Assembly: GCA_934466475.1 (NCBI GenBank)
Contig: CAKSLI010000005.1
Coordinates: 1 to 64,000 of the forward strand
From: an uncultured Oscillospiraceae bacterium
GTDB lineage: Bacteria; Bacillota; Clostridia; Oscillospirales; Ruminococcaceae
DNA: 64,000 nucleotides
Direction of reading: 5' to 3'
Under the pieces are notes generated by a model, which had not been told where the DNA came from, did not search any database, and was given only the letters and a program-made list of their open reading frames with translations. Made by a program: the position numbers and the translations under genes. This document shows positions 25,378 through 34,729 of this stretch, in pieces (position 1 is the stretch's first letter; each line of letters starts with the position of its first letter).

Positions 25378-27129
25378 CTATTCCTTAAACTTAAATTGAC
25401 TGTACAAATTGTCATTTAGCATATATTTCATGAAAGCGTTTTCATAATCCTGATTTTCTGAATCTGTTACAAAAAGTACCAGGCCGTTTGTCCATAAAAT
25501 AAATAAAACCAAATAAACCTGCAATTTTAATTGAGCTTCAGATACCTCATCTGAATCAGCATTGGCAATTATTTTTTCACTAAGTAAAGCAAAAAATTTT
25601 GAAAATTCAGTTGTTCTATGAAGCATATTCCATGCACCGTTAATAAGAGCTTCTTTTATTGTTTCGTCATCTGTGAACCCCTCTTTTCTCACAAAAGACA
25701 ATTGTTCGATGAGATCAGTAAACTCTTTTTGACGGTATGGAGTAGCCAATTCCATATTCCCTGCCCATAGAAGAGATATAAGAAGTCTTAGCGTCCGGAA
25801 TAATAAACTTTTTTGTTTTGCTAGTTTCAAAAAATCTATGTGTTCTTTGCAATTGGCATACAATGGGTTTGCTTCTAAAATACCCACTAATTCACTCATT
25901 TCCCTGCGAACATTGCACTCATCTCTGTTAAAGCATCTGATCCACGGATCGCATTCATTTAGTATTATGGTCGCTGCCCCGTGTTCCCAGATGTCATAAA
26001 GGTAATTGATCACCTGCGTTTCACTTATATAACAGCCGGATTCTAAATTATTTGCGATTTCTCTGGATATTTCTGACCTGTTGTATTTTTTGGCGAGCAT
26101 TGATGATATACTATCTTTTATTTCAGTTTCAATAATTTTACCCGATGGGTCATAACATGATATTTTTATGTCTTTTACCTTATCCGTGAAACACTGTTCA
26201 GGAAGAGTTGTGTAAACCAACAACTTCCTGTAGCTTATGAGTTTCTTTATAGCCTGTTTATCATCATCTATGTTTCCGGATTTAGGATAATGCTTGCTAT
26301 AATAATTATATGAACGTCCACGGGTAAAGAACAACGCCAGGTCGGTTTCATTTGTAGATAATTCATCATTTTTAACTATACTTATATCATCGTCATTGTA
26401 ACCAAAAAAGCAATTATCATTGTTAATGCAATATACCTTATTATGCAGTTGAAACCTATGTATCAAATTAAAAACACGCGTAAATGAATCGCTGAGAGAG
26501 TCTGTATTTTTTACGTCCAAGCGGATCATCTTTCTAAGCGGAACAAATAGTTTATTCTTATAATAGTCGAGCGACATAATAGAACAAAAGCAATCCTTTA
26601 CCATGTCTTTGCAGCATTTGCTGAAATTCCTATCCAGATATAATTGATAGAAGAACATCTTGTAAAAGTCATATATAAGCTGAAACATTCTTAACTGAAG
26701 CTCTGTACCAAACCGTTCCCAGTAGTCATAACGAAGTACGATCCAGCAAATGATCAATATTACATCTTCGGATTTTTGTATTCTGTCTATCCATTCAGGG
26801 TTATCATAGCTATACTCTTCAAAAGCCAACTCTAAAATCAAACTCATCAGATTTTTTGCATAGTCATGTCTGGTCTCGTTCAAATCCAGGTACAGATAGG
26901 GCATAATTTTATTACAATACTTAGATGTGAACAGTCCCATTGAAACAGAGATCATATCCAATAGTTTATTTCGATTATATTCCCTAAAGATATTATATCC
27001 CTTAGAGTTAGTGCGAGCTACTCTAGGTGTGTTTTCCGCAAAAAATTCTGACCATGGTTTAGGCAGCTCGTATTTTGAGTTGATTCCAAGGCTTGCTAAC
27101 ACTTTTTGGAAAATCTCTTTGTGCGTCAT
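25378..27129 (-). CDS. Unrecognised 583-residue protein of AT-rich DNA
   Basis: Starts MTHKEIFQKVLASLGINSKY after GGGAGG. The protein is rich in Tyr, Phe, Leu, Asn and Asp, mostly helical in look, without a signal peptide. Hydrophobic stretches (VILIICWIVLRYDYW about 122, LVLFILWTNGLVLFVT about 545) could be buried helices rather than membrane spans. No P-loop, nuclease or zinc motif is visible to me. Base composition is clearly more AT-rich than its neighbours, so recent transfer is likely. It is divergent from an ATPase operon across a 335-base AT-rich gap. Function unknown; an island-borne defence or stress protein is one possibility. Confidence 0.8.
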   Translation of the reverse strand: MTHKEIFQKVLASLGINSKYELPKPWSEFFAENTPRVARTNSKGYNIFREYNRNKLLDMISVSMGLFTSKYCNKIMPYLYLDLNETRHDYAKNLMSLILELAFEEYSYDNPEWIDRIQKSEDVILIICWIVLRYDYWERFGTELQLRMFQLIYDFYKMFFYQLYLDRNFSKCCKDMVKDCFCSIMSLDYYKNKLFVPLRKMIRLDVKNTDSLSDSFTRVFNLIHRFQLHNKVYCINNDNCFFGYNDDDISIVKNDELSTNETDLALFFTRGRSYNYYSKHYPKSGNIDDDKQAIKKLISYRKLLVYTTLPEQCFTDKVKDIKISCYDPSGKIIETEIKDSISSMLAKKYNRSEISREIANNLESGCYISETQVINYLYDIWEHGAATIILNECDPWIRCFNRDECNVRREMSELVGILEANPLYANCKEHIDFLKLAKQKSLLFRTLRLLISLLWAGNMELATPYRQKEFTDLIEQLSFVRKEGFTDDETIKEALINGAWNMLHRTTEFSKFFALLSEKIIANADSDEVSEAQLKLQVYLVLFILWTNGLVLFVTDSENQDYENAFMKYMLNDNLYSQFKFKE

Positions 27130-27464
27130 ATTTTCCTCCCGAAAAAAATCACGAATGTTATATATAAACGGTTACATGATAAGATAAACAGTTATCTGCA
27201 GATTGGTTTAAGGTGCCTTAGCCATAGACAAAAAGCCCTTTGACCTATCAATATATAATTATTATATCACTTTTAAAGCGCTTTCGCAAACTATTTATAA
27301 CAAACTTTTATTATTATAAAAAAAGAACAAAATACCCGTGAAAAACAAATTCTTAGCTTATAAAATTTGTGGCTTATGGTGATAGTATTTGTTTTTATTC
27401 TGTGGTAAACTATTATCATCCCGAAAGGGAAATATAACGCTAATGTGAAGAAAGGAATCCAGTT

Positions 27465-29330
27465 ATGAATGAAACAGAGTACAGGAACAATACCCCGGCT
27501 ACTATGGAAGGATCAGCAGAACAAGTCAAGGAGATCCGCTCCAATGACAATGAAGATGTTGCAGCGAATGAATCATCAGGTGAACCGAAGCGAGTAAAGC
27601 CACCCGTTACAGAGAACAAGTGGTCTGACATTGAGGGCAAGCCGTTCGACCACAATGAGGCCACTGAAAGAGCATTTGCTTTGCTGAGCTATATGCCGAA
27701 GTCTTATGAGATACAAGCCACGGAAACTGGCCTCGAGGTATGCATAAAAGGAAATCTCAAGCCGCTGACCAATTGGTTTGTTTTATCTATTAGGATTCAT
27801 GCAAACGCTGATACAGCAAAAGACCAGGCAGCAGTGATAACAGTCTTGAATTGTGACGTCTTCGAAGTAAAGACCGTAGAAGTAACTTCAAAAGAACTCA
27901 GCAACAGCGATTGGATCCATGAGAAGCTTGGATTAAAGTACACTTGCTCGTTCTACAAGTTTGTTCGGGCATACATTGATTCGCTTCTTCCCTTTGCGGA
28001 GGAAGTTGAGACGGTAACAAAGCCTGGCTGGAATGGAAATACATATGCCCGATGCTCAGACTGTATAGGCAGCGACAAAATAACCGTCGCAACAAACGGA
28101 TTTGAGCCTGTGTCTACTGAAATATCTGTCGATGAGAAGGAAAGGGAAGCAGCCATGAGGGTTTTTGATACATTGTTATCATGCACCAAAGACAACATCG
28201 CAATGATGATGCTGTTCTTCACCCTCATAATCTCGATGCTGACATCAGTGTTCAAGCGTTCAGGAATAGCACGAATACCCCAATATGCCCTTGGAGTGAT
28301 TGGCATGACCGGTTCAGGAAAAACAACTCTTGTCAAAGCATTGCTGAGCTTTATCAAGGACTATTCGTATTTTGACTTGAGTGTCGGCTATACCGAAGCC
28401 GCATTCAGAAAAAATCTTGTCATCTATCGCGATACCATCTTGCTGGTTGACGACCTTGTTGACAATAACAGCTCTGAGGCTACTGATAATCTCAAACTGA
28501 TAGCACGTCTGTTTGGTAATTCCGGGTCTTCCCACAAGACCTTCAATAGTGACGCAACAGCGGATTGCCGGGCTATATTTACTGGCGAGGTTGAACCGCT
28601 GCTGGTTACTTCCAGCTTGAATCGTATGCTTTTTGTGCATGTCAGCAGGGAGGACATCGATTTCGATAGGGTCACGGATATGCAAAAGCCTGAAACGGCT
28701 GTGCTGTATGCCAGGGCGATAAGCGACCTCCTTATGCACGTTTCTGAACAGGGACCGGACAAGGTAGTAAGGAAACTATATGCTTCATTTTTATCTTTCT
28801 GTGATACGCTTAACCAAACGCACAATGGTCTCTGTCAGCGGCGCGTCGAGGCATATTCCTGGATACTTGCCACCGAGATGTATTATCGTGAATACCGCGG
28901 AGAGGCGGAAAAAAATAGTGATTCCCTTTTCAACTATGCAGTGAAGAGCCTGAAAAACGACTACATCCAAACGCAGTATGATATGCCGGAATACGTTTTC
29001 TGCAAAACCGTTGTTGATAACAGCAGCAAGTTCCAGAATATAGATGCCCAAAAACCGCTGGAAAGTGAAAAGTGGGGCTATTCTTCACAAGAGTACCGTT
29101 ATATCGTTGATGATAAGCAGGATAAGTTACTTTACTCCTGTGATCTGCAGAATATCAACAAAAAAGCGCTGATACGATCGCTGATACAGAAAGGCATCAT
29201 CAAGCCTGATCAAGGTCGTGGCCAGAAACATCGTCTTTCCATACGCCCTGTTGGCGATTTCAGGACATATCGTCTTGATATTGAAGAAGCAACCAAATAC
29301 ATCTCAGGTATAGAAGAATGTGGGAAGTAA
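27465..29330 (+). CDS. P-loop ATPase of a mobile island
   Basis: 621 residues after AAAGGAATCCAGTT. The first 65 residues are polar and disordered. The middle has Walker A GMTGSGKTT (about 280-288) and a Walker B-like strand TILLVDDLVD (about 324), with a conserved NSGSSHKTFNSDATAD segment further on. Helix-rich C-terminus with a possible winged helix (LIQKGIIKPDQGRGQKHRLS). The layout recalls the DUF927-type and primase-helicase ATPases of plasmids and integrative elements, but I cannot name a family with confidence. It is followed after 18 bases by a second gene. An alternative role is as the NTPase core of a defence system. Confidence 0.7.
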   Translation: MNETEYRNNTPATMEGSAEQVKEIRSNDNEDVAANESSGEPKRVKPPVTENKWSDIEGKPFDHNEATERAFALLSYMPKSYEIQATETGLEVCIKGNLKPLTNWFVLSIRIHANADTAKDQAAVITVLNCDVFEVKTVEVTSKELSNSDWIHEKLGLKYTCSFYKFVRAYIDSLLPFAEEVETVTKPGWNGNTYARCSDCIGSDKITVATNGFEPVSTEISVDEKEREAAMRVFDTLLSCTKDNIAMMMLFFTLIISMLTSVFKRSGIARIPQYALGVIGMTGSGKTTLVKALLSFIKDYSYFDLSVGYTEAAFRKNLVIYRDTILLVDDLVDNNSSEATDNLKLIARLFGNSGSSHKTFNSDATADCRAIFTGEVEPLLVTSSLNRMLFVHVSREDIDFDRVTDMQKPETAVLYARAISDLLMHVSEQGPDKVVRKLYASFLSFCDTLNQTHNGLCQRRVEAYSWILATEMYYREYRGEAEKNSDSLFNYAVKSLKNDYIQTQYDMPEYVFCKTVVDNSSKFQNIDAQKPLESEKWGYSSQEYRYIVDDKQDKLLYSCDLQNINKKALIRSLIQKGIIKPDQGRGQKHRLSIRPVGDFRTYRLDIEEATKYISGIEECGK

Positions 29331-29348
29331 ATATAGGAGGGTCTATCA

Positions 29349-30116
29349 ATGAAAAAGAACAGCACGCTTTCAGCTCTTATTTCGGAGCGTAATCATTTTC
29401 AGATGCAGACTAGATCTGCCTGCGATTATGTAAAAATTGCAGCAGCGCAGGGTATCAGGAGTTCTGACAGTTATTGCGAATGGGAAAAGGGAGAATTATC
29501 TTCCCTTGATAAGATAAGCGGTCTTTATGCGCTTTCGGCCTTAGGTTCGCAAGACGCACTGGAACGTCTGATAGAAGAATCCTATGGCAATAGTAGTATT
29601 GCAATATCCAATGAGGAACGAAAAGCGCTGCGCAAAAGGGCGAAAAAACTCCTTGGCGCAGCTGCGGTACATAATTGTTTCTTTAATGCGGAAAAAACGC
29701 AGTTCAATACCGGCTGGCTCATTACGATGGGTGACTACCACCTTGGGCTGTATGGAAAGGCTAAAAACAGGAATCTGGCTTTGGCTGAGAGATATTATAA
29801 TAGCGCTCAGGCGCAGGACAAAAGTAGCCAGGTCAAGTATAAACTTCTATGTGTTAAGCTGCTGTATGATCAGGAACAGCTTTCAGAAGAGGATTTCAGA
29901 GACCTGGTGAAACACGTCACAGCCTATGACTTCATTGCCTACTCATTTGCTGTCTTTTATTTTGAACGTATGAAAGCAAGAAAAAAGAAGCATGGCAAAC
30001 GTTTCAAGTATTATAAGAGCAAAATCCTCCATTGCCTTATAATTCTGGAATACAGCGATGGCAGATATATCGATGATCTGTTAAAGGCAATAAAGAAGAG
30101 CAAGCTTATTAAATAA
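29349..30116 (+). CDS. Unrecognised partner of the P-loop ATPase
   Basis: 255 residues after ATAGGAGGGTCTATCA. The N-terminal part (FQMQTRSACDYVKIAAAQGI) is amphipathic. From residue about 100 there are repeated helical pairs with Ala and Tyr at regular positions (NRNLALAERYYNSAQAQDKS, then SQVKYKLLCVKLLYDQEQL) that resemble Sel1/TPR-type solenoid repeats. The C-terminus is very basic (MKARKKKHGKRFKYYKSK). Its family is unknown. Co-transcription with the ATPase is likely, and a scaffold or nucleic-acid-contacting role is only a guess. Confidence 0.7.
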   Translation: MKKNSTLSALISERNHFQMQTRSACDYVKIAAAQGIRSSDSYCEWEKGELSSLDKISGLYALSALGSQDALERLIEESYGNSSIAISNEERKALRKRAKKLLGAAAVHNCFFNAEKTQFNTGWLITMGDYHLGLYGKAKNRNLALAERYYNSAQAQDKSSQVKYKLLCVKLLYDQEQLSEEDFRDLVKHVTAYDFIAYSFAVFYFERMKARKKKHGKRFKYYKSKILHCLIILEYSDGRYIDDLLKAIKKSKLIK

Positions 30117-30338
30117 TTTGAGGCACGCTCGTCTGAATTTGTCGATATTATTCAGCGTTTCTATGTCATTCTACATTCATTTGTGTTATTTTCTTTCCGT
30201 TCCTGCGCATGAAAATGCGCAGGATCATTTTTATATCTGTATCGTATCGTTAAAGATTTCAACTATAAATTATTATCTGGTGATCGACTATCACATAATG
30301 CCGGGACGCAAGATCCCGAGAAGATGGAGGAAAACCAG

Positions 30339-30524
30339 ATGAAACGCAACTACAAGATAAACTCAGTCGTATTCTTTCCCAGAAACGCTGAGGATACCGG
30401 TATAATGCCGGACGACATTATTACATTAACCGAGGCGGATTGCACATACGTTCCGCCGGAACGAATGGTCGCTTCTCTGCTTATTGAGATAATGAACGCT
30501 GATAGCGAGGAGGCGGCAGTATGA
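30339..30524 (+). CDS. Small protein translationally coupled to the serine recombinase
   Basis: 61 residues after GATGGAGGAAAACCAG, beginning MKRNYKINSVVFFPRNAEDT. Its stop overlaps the start of the recombinase (ATGA). Short proteins of this kind are often found just before large serine recombinases in Clostridia elements (recalled). Function unknown; a directionality or expression-coupling factor is possible. Confidence 0.6.
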   Translation: MKRNYKINSVVFFPRNAEDTGIMPDDIITLTEADCTYVPPERMVASLLIEIMNADSEEAAV

Positions 30525-32202
30525 TAAGGGCAGCAGCCTACGCACGGTACTCCAGCGACAACCAGCGCGACGAGAGTATCGACGCTCAGCTCAGAGCAAT
30601 ACACAAATTTGCTAATGAAAACGGATATCAGATAGTCAGCGAATACATCGACCGTGCCAAAACGGGCACGAACGACCGCCGTGAGGAATTCCAGAGAATG
30701 ATACGGGATTCCGACGACGGCGACTTTGAGGTGGTCATAGTCCACAAACTGGACAGATTCGCACGCAAGCGTTACGACAGTGCAATATACAGAAAAGCCC
30801 TTGAGGAAAACGGCGTAAAACTGGTGTCCTTACAGAGAAACGCTGAATAAAGCGAAGCGTAACAAAATCAGACCCGTGAGTTCCTGCGTTTGAGCGGGTC
30901 GATTTTGTTTTATTCAGCGTTTCTCTTGAACAGTTCACCGACAGCCCTGAGAGCATAATTTTTGTGGGAATGAGCGAGGCAATGAGCGAATACTATTCCG
31001 CTAACCTCTCCCGCGAGGTCAAGAAAGGTCAGTATGAAAATGCTATCGCCTGCAAGCATACAGGTGGTTTCGCTCCGCTGGGCTTCAGAGTCAATGCAGA
31101 GCTGAAATACGAGATCAACGAGGAAGAAGCCGTTCATGTACGGTTCATTTTTCAGAGTATCCTGAGCGGCATGAATTACTCCCAGATAATTGAAGAGCTC
31201 AATCGCCACGGCGTCAGGACGCGGCGCGGCAGGGAGTTCGGGAGGAATTCCCTGCATGAGATTCTCCGAAACGAGAAATACACTGGCGTGTACATTTACC
31301 GCAGGAGCGCTCTGCCTGATAAGTTCGGGAAACGAAACAACCATGCTGACCGTTCCCGTAACGATATTATCCGCATCGAGGGCGGAGTTCCGCAGATAAT
31401 CAGCCGGGAGGAATTCGATGCCGTTCAGGCGATAATGGATAAGCGCAAGATGGAGCCTTATGTCCGCTCGGACGCCAAGGAAGTTTACCTGCTTTCCGGC
31501 AAGGTGTTCTGCGGATTATGCGGCAACAGTTACTGCGGAAACCGAATGCACGGCGGCAGAAATAAATCGCTGTATATAACCTACCGCTGCAATTCTCACT
31601 CCGGAAAAGGTTCCGGGAACTGCCGCAATAAGGACGTGAACCGTGATTATCTGGAGAACTACATACGGAAACTGCTTGCGGAAGTACTGTTCGATGAGCG
31701 GCGCCTGGAGGACGTTATCAGCGAGTACAACAAGATGGTCAATTCAAACGAATCTGAGTACGACAGCGAGCTGAGATCCGTCAAGAGCATGATAAAAAAG
31801 ACCAAAGGCGAGATAGATAATCTCATTGGAATACTGGCCTCGCTTGCGGAGGCAGTCAGCGAGCGCGAGGAACGGCTTGCCGTGCTCAAGGAAAAGCGCC
31901 GTGAGATCGAATCCAGGCGAGTGCCCATCGAAAAGAACCGTGAGGATATAGCAGAGGCGTTCGAACGTGGGCGTGAAATGCTCCTGTCCGGGAATATACC
32001 GCACCTACGGCAGCTTATTCAGCTTTATGTTTCACGGATAGAGGTTTATCCGGATCATATCTCGGCAACGCTCAATTATCTGCCGGCTCTGAGGGCGGTC
32101 GGGGCTGATGAGGCTGTCGGAAATTACGGTGCGGCTGCTCAAAATGCGCTGGAGGTTCGGGAGGATATCGGGCGGGAGGAGCTAAACCTGGAGTACAAAT
32201 AA
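30521..32202 (+). pseudogene. Large serine recombinase split by a palindromic insertion
   Basis: The first 100 codons encode a normal catalytic N-terminus (AAAYARYSSDNQRDESIDAQ with Ser11, then HKLDRFARKRYDSA) that ends at ...KLVS. A 93-bp palindrome then brings a TAA at 30848. The rest resumes in another frame at ..EQFTDSPESII, and from the GTG at 30964 it is open for 412 codons. This part has the recombinase domain, a Cys4 zinc ribbon (FCGLCGNSYCGNR..CNSH), a long coiled coil and C-terminal tail. Removing about 95 bases restores one protein near 530 residues, as usual for transposon-type recombinases. Unless a special mechanism bypasses it, the gene is inactive. Confidence 0.88.
30834..30926. 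mobile_element. 93-bp palindromic insertion within the recombinase gene
   Basis: The ends are perfect 18-bp inverted repeats (AGAGAAACGCTGAATAAA and its complement). Further inward AACAAAATC pairs with GATTTTGTT and GACCCG with CGGGTC, so almost the whole segment folds into one hairpin. It interrupts a conserved coding block, and no second copy was found in the window. It looks like a tiny non-autonomous element. A clear target duplication was not identified. Confidence 0.75.
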
Positions 32203-32249
32203 GTAAAACCGGCTCGCAGCAGAGCCGGTTTTCTTGGGTTTATTGACAG

Positions 32250-32612
32250 CTATTTGGTTAATTCTACCACAATTTTTCCTAATAATTTATATTCATCATC
32301 GGAAAGTTCCTTATCAAATCCATTTCTAACACGAAACTGCTGTGTCAGAATTTCAATAATTTCCTTCTGGTTGTCACTTAATCCGAATGTTGAAACAGTT
32401 GATCTTTCTTCCGTTCCATAAAGAAAGTCCATAGATACATTGAAAACAGAAGCAATGGTTCTCATGGTTTCAAATGGCGGCACGGCTGTTCCGCATTCAT
32501 ATTTGCTGATGGTTGCTTCTGTAACACTGAGTTTGTCAGCAAGGGTCTTTTGCTTCATGTGCGCATCACTTCTGAGTTGCTTTAATAGCGTGCCAAAGTG
32601 ATATATCTCCAT
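32250..32612 (-). CDS. XRE-family HTH regulator
   Basis: 120 residues from the ATG at 32612 (GAAAGGAAAGTGCAA upstream). A longer frame starting at 32672 would begin at the IS boundary and has no ribosome site. HTH: FGTLLKQLRSDAHMKQKTLA, then KLSVTEATISKYECGTAVPP. The C-terminal half has SMDFLYGTEERSTVSTFGLS and a helical tail. It resembles regulators carried by transposons with serine recombinases. Its upstream region is interrupted by the IS5-family element, so its native promoter may be displaced. Confidence 0.85.
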   Translation of the reverse strand: MEIYHFGTLLKQLRSDAHMKQKTLADKLSVTEATISKYECGTAVPPFETMRTIASVFNVSMDFLYGTEERSTVSTFGLSDNQKEIIEILTQQFRVRNGFDKELSDDEYKLLGKIVVELTK

Positions 32613-32657
32613 TTGCACTTTCCTTTCGGGATTTTTTCTGTTTCCACTTGAATCTAA

Positions 32658-33802
32658 GGCAACACCGCACAATTAACAAAGTATTGTCATCAAAAGCGTG
32701 AAACGCAGCGAAGTTCAAAAGAGTTACCCACCAGGCTCGCCGTGGTGCACTGAATCAAGCTGCCAGATGAGGTCTGTCATCCAGAATCAGATTCGCCAGG
32801 TCGAACATGATATTCAATTTAGCGGTCTGTTTTCGCAGACCTTTATACCGAGTTTTTCGGTACCTGAGCAGTCCTTTGACTACCCCAAAAACGTGTTCAA
32901 CCTTTGACCTGACTGATGATTTCTCCCTTTCCCGACGTTTGATTTGTGCCTTTGATCTGACGGAATTGTCCTTGCTCTGAGATGGACGGCGGTTCAATTT
33001 ATATTTTATCAATTTCCCGGAACGATTCTTTACGATCGCTTCCTCACGCTTTTCGGCACCAAGATAACCGCTGTCGCCATAAACGATTTCTTCCTCTCCG
33101 GTAAGGAGTTCAGACATCATCGTTACATCGTGAACATTCGCCGGAGTGGCTTTAACAGTATGCGTAAGCCCGCTGTCCTTATCAACTCCGATATGCGCTT
33201 TATAGCCGAAATACCATGTGTTCCCCTTGCGCGTCTGATGTGCGTCAGAGTCGCGTTTGCGTTCCTTGTTTTTCGTGGAAGTCGGCGCTGCTATTATCGT
33301 TGAATCTAATATCGTTCCCTTTTTCAGAATCAGTCCTCTTGCTGTGAGCTGTTCAACCACTTGAGCAAAGAGCTTTTCCTGCAGCTCGTTTTTCACCAAC
33401 AGATTTCTGAATCTTCCCAGCGTATCTCCGTCCGGTATCTGATTGCTTGATTTCACTCCACAGAAATCAGAAAACGCTCTGCTGTCCGTTACTTCTGCAA
33501 CTGTTGCTTCGTCAGCTAAATTATACAGATTCTGTATCAGGTAGAGTCTCAGCATTAATTCCAGATCGTATGGCTTATTCCCGCGCTCTCCTTTGTAATA
33601 GCACGGCTTTATCATTGCTGCCCATTCGTTCCACGGAACTATTCGCTCTATCTGCTCCGGAAATTCTTTTTTTGTTCGTACCTGTGACAGTTCGTCCTCC
33701 AGGTTCGATAATCTTATCTGCTTATTCATACTTTTATTATGCAACCGGTTTGTTTACTAATCGTGCTTAGTTCCCGATTTGTGGGCTTTGTGCGGTGTTG
33801 CC
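32658..33802 (-). mobile_element. IS5-family insertion sequence
   Basis: Bounded by perfect inverted repeats GGCAACACCGCACAA (left) and TTGTGCGGTGTTGCC (right), 1145 bp in all, with one transposase gene. Left flank ends CTAA and right flank begins TTAT, so a clean target duplication is not visible. The right side is followed by a scrambled part-copy of the MITE-like family. Confidence 0.8.
32755..33729 (-). CDS. IS5-family DDE transposase
   Basis: 324 residues from the ATG at 33729. N-terminal DNA-binding segment (IVPWNEWAAMIKPCYYKGER, then YDLELMLRLYLIQNLYNLAD). Catalytic core: first Asp in KGTILDSTIIAAP, second in EEIVYGDSGYLGAEKRE, and the Glu in REREKSSVRSKVEHVFGVVK. The WYFGYKAHIGVDKDSGLTHT motif is typical of the IS5 group. 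The frame is intact with both terminal repeats present, so the element may still move. Confidence 0.92.
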   Translation of the reverse strand: MNKQIRLSNLEDELSQVRTKKEFPEQIERIVPWNEWAAMIKPCYYKGERGNKPYDLELMLRLYLIQNLYNLADEATVAEVTDSRAFSDFCGVKSSNQIPDGDTLGRFRNLLVKNELQEKLFAQVVEQLTARGLILKKGTILDSTIIAAPTSTKNKERKRDSDAHQTRKGNTWYFGYKAHIGVDKDSGLTHTVKATPANVHDVTMMSELLTGEEEIVYGDSGYLGAEKREEAIVKNRSGKLIKYKLNRRPSQSKDNSVRSKAQIKRREREKSSVRSKVEHVFGVVKGLLRYRKTRYKGLRKQTAKLNIMFDLANLILDDRPHLAA

Positions 33803-33847
33803 TTATTATCAACCGCAGCGTTTTCCGCCGCAGGCGGATAATGCGTT

Positions 33848-33987
33848 TACTGTATGTATTTCAAGGTTTGACAACGAAGCAGATGACGAATAAGGAGCGA
33901 AGCGACGTTTCTTGGAATAAGGAGCGAAGCGGCGTTTCTTGGTAAATCATAGAAATCTGCCGTAAATGAGGTTTTTAGAGGTTGCCA
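33848..33987. repeat. Decayed MITE-like copy 2 with a 27-bp tandem duplication
   Basis: The segment shares TACTGTATGTATTTCAAGG and AGAAATCTGCCGT with the interior of the element at 3059-3220, and ends with GGTTTTTAGAGGTTGCC. The left terminus is missing, replaced by the IS5-family element. Inside lie two tandem 27-bp units (33888-33914 and 33915-33941, each starting GAATAAGGAGCGAAGCG) that differ by one base. Confidence 0.65.
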
Positions 33988-34016
33988 TAAAAAAATCCAC
34001 CGGTCTCCCGGTGGAT
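33986..34016 (-). terminator. Terminator of the arabinose operon
   Basis: On the minus strand ATCCACCGG pairs with CCGGTGGAT around a short loop and is followed by TTTTTTTATGG. It lies 8 bases after the araD stop, the last gene of the operon. Confidence 0.85.
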
Positions 34017-34023
34017 ATCTGAT

Positions 34024-34716
34024 TCAGCCCTGTCCGTAATAAGCGTTCGCGCCGTGCTTTCTGAGATAATGCTTGTCAAGAAGCTCCTGCTGCATTCTTC
34101 CGGCGGTGGGAGCTATGGTGAGCGCATGGTAATTCATGAACGCGACCTCTTCCAGCACCACGGAATTATGAACCGCTTCGTGCGCGTCCCTGCCCCAGGT
34201 GAACGGACCGTGGCTCTTGACGAGAACCGCCGGAATGCTCATCGGGTCAACGCCGTTAAAGTTCTCGATTATGACCTTGCCGGTCTCCTTTTCGTACTCG
34301 CCGCGGATCTCCTCAGGGGTCATAGCGCGGGTGCAGGGGATCTCGCCGTAGAAGTAGTCGCCCTGGGTGGTTCCCATCGGCTGTATCCCGACCCCCGCCT
34401 GCGCAAATGAAGTCGCCCAGCGGCTGTGGGTGTGTACAACACCTCCGACAGCCGGGAACGCCCGGTACAGCTCCAGGTGAGTTGGCGTGTCGCTGGAAGG
34501 CTTCCACTTGCCCTCGGCTACCTTTCCGGTCGCAAGCTCGACTACCACCATGTCCTCGGCGGTCATTCCCTCATACGGAACGCCGGAGGGCTTTATGACT
34601 ATCATTCCGCTCTCTCGGTCGATGGCGGAAACATTGCCCCATGTGAACGTTACAAGATTGTATTTCGGAAGCAGAAGATTAGCTTCAAGCACTTCCTGTT
34701 TTAATTTCTCTAACAT
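34024..34716 (-). CDS. araD: L-ribulose-5-phosphate 4-epimerase
   Basis: 230 residues after AGGAGAGAAAGTAA. Converts L-ribulose-5-phosphate to D-xylulose-5-phosphate, the last step of arabinose catabolism, feeding the pentose phosphate pathway. Class II aldolase fold: [21 protein letters not shown], the zinc-binding [12 protein letters not shown] (two His) and [19 protein letters not shown] (third His), ending ..[11 protein letters not shown] as in other AraD proteins. Full length. It is the last gene of the ara operon, 13 bases after araB. Confidence 0.95.
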   Translation of the reverse strand: MLEKLKQEVLEANLLLPKYNLVTFTWGNVSAIDRESGMIVIKPSGVPYEGMTAEDMVVVELATGKVAEGKWKPSSDTPTHLELYRAFPAVGGVVHTHSRWATSFAQAGVGIQPMGTTQGDYFYGEIPCTRAMTPEEIRGEYEKETGKVIIENFNGVDPMSIPAVLVKSHGPFTWGRDAHEAVHNSVVLEEVAFMNYHALTIAPTAGRMQQELLDKHYLRKHGANAYYGQG

Positions 34717-34729
34717 TTACTTTCTCTCC

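Noticed and set aside
30850..30964. Self-splicing intron or inteine-like segment in the recombinase gene
   Set aside because: The inserted segment is only 93 bp, almost wholly palindromic, and has no intron core or splicing motifs; a palindromic insertion is the simpler reading.
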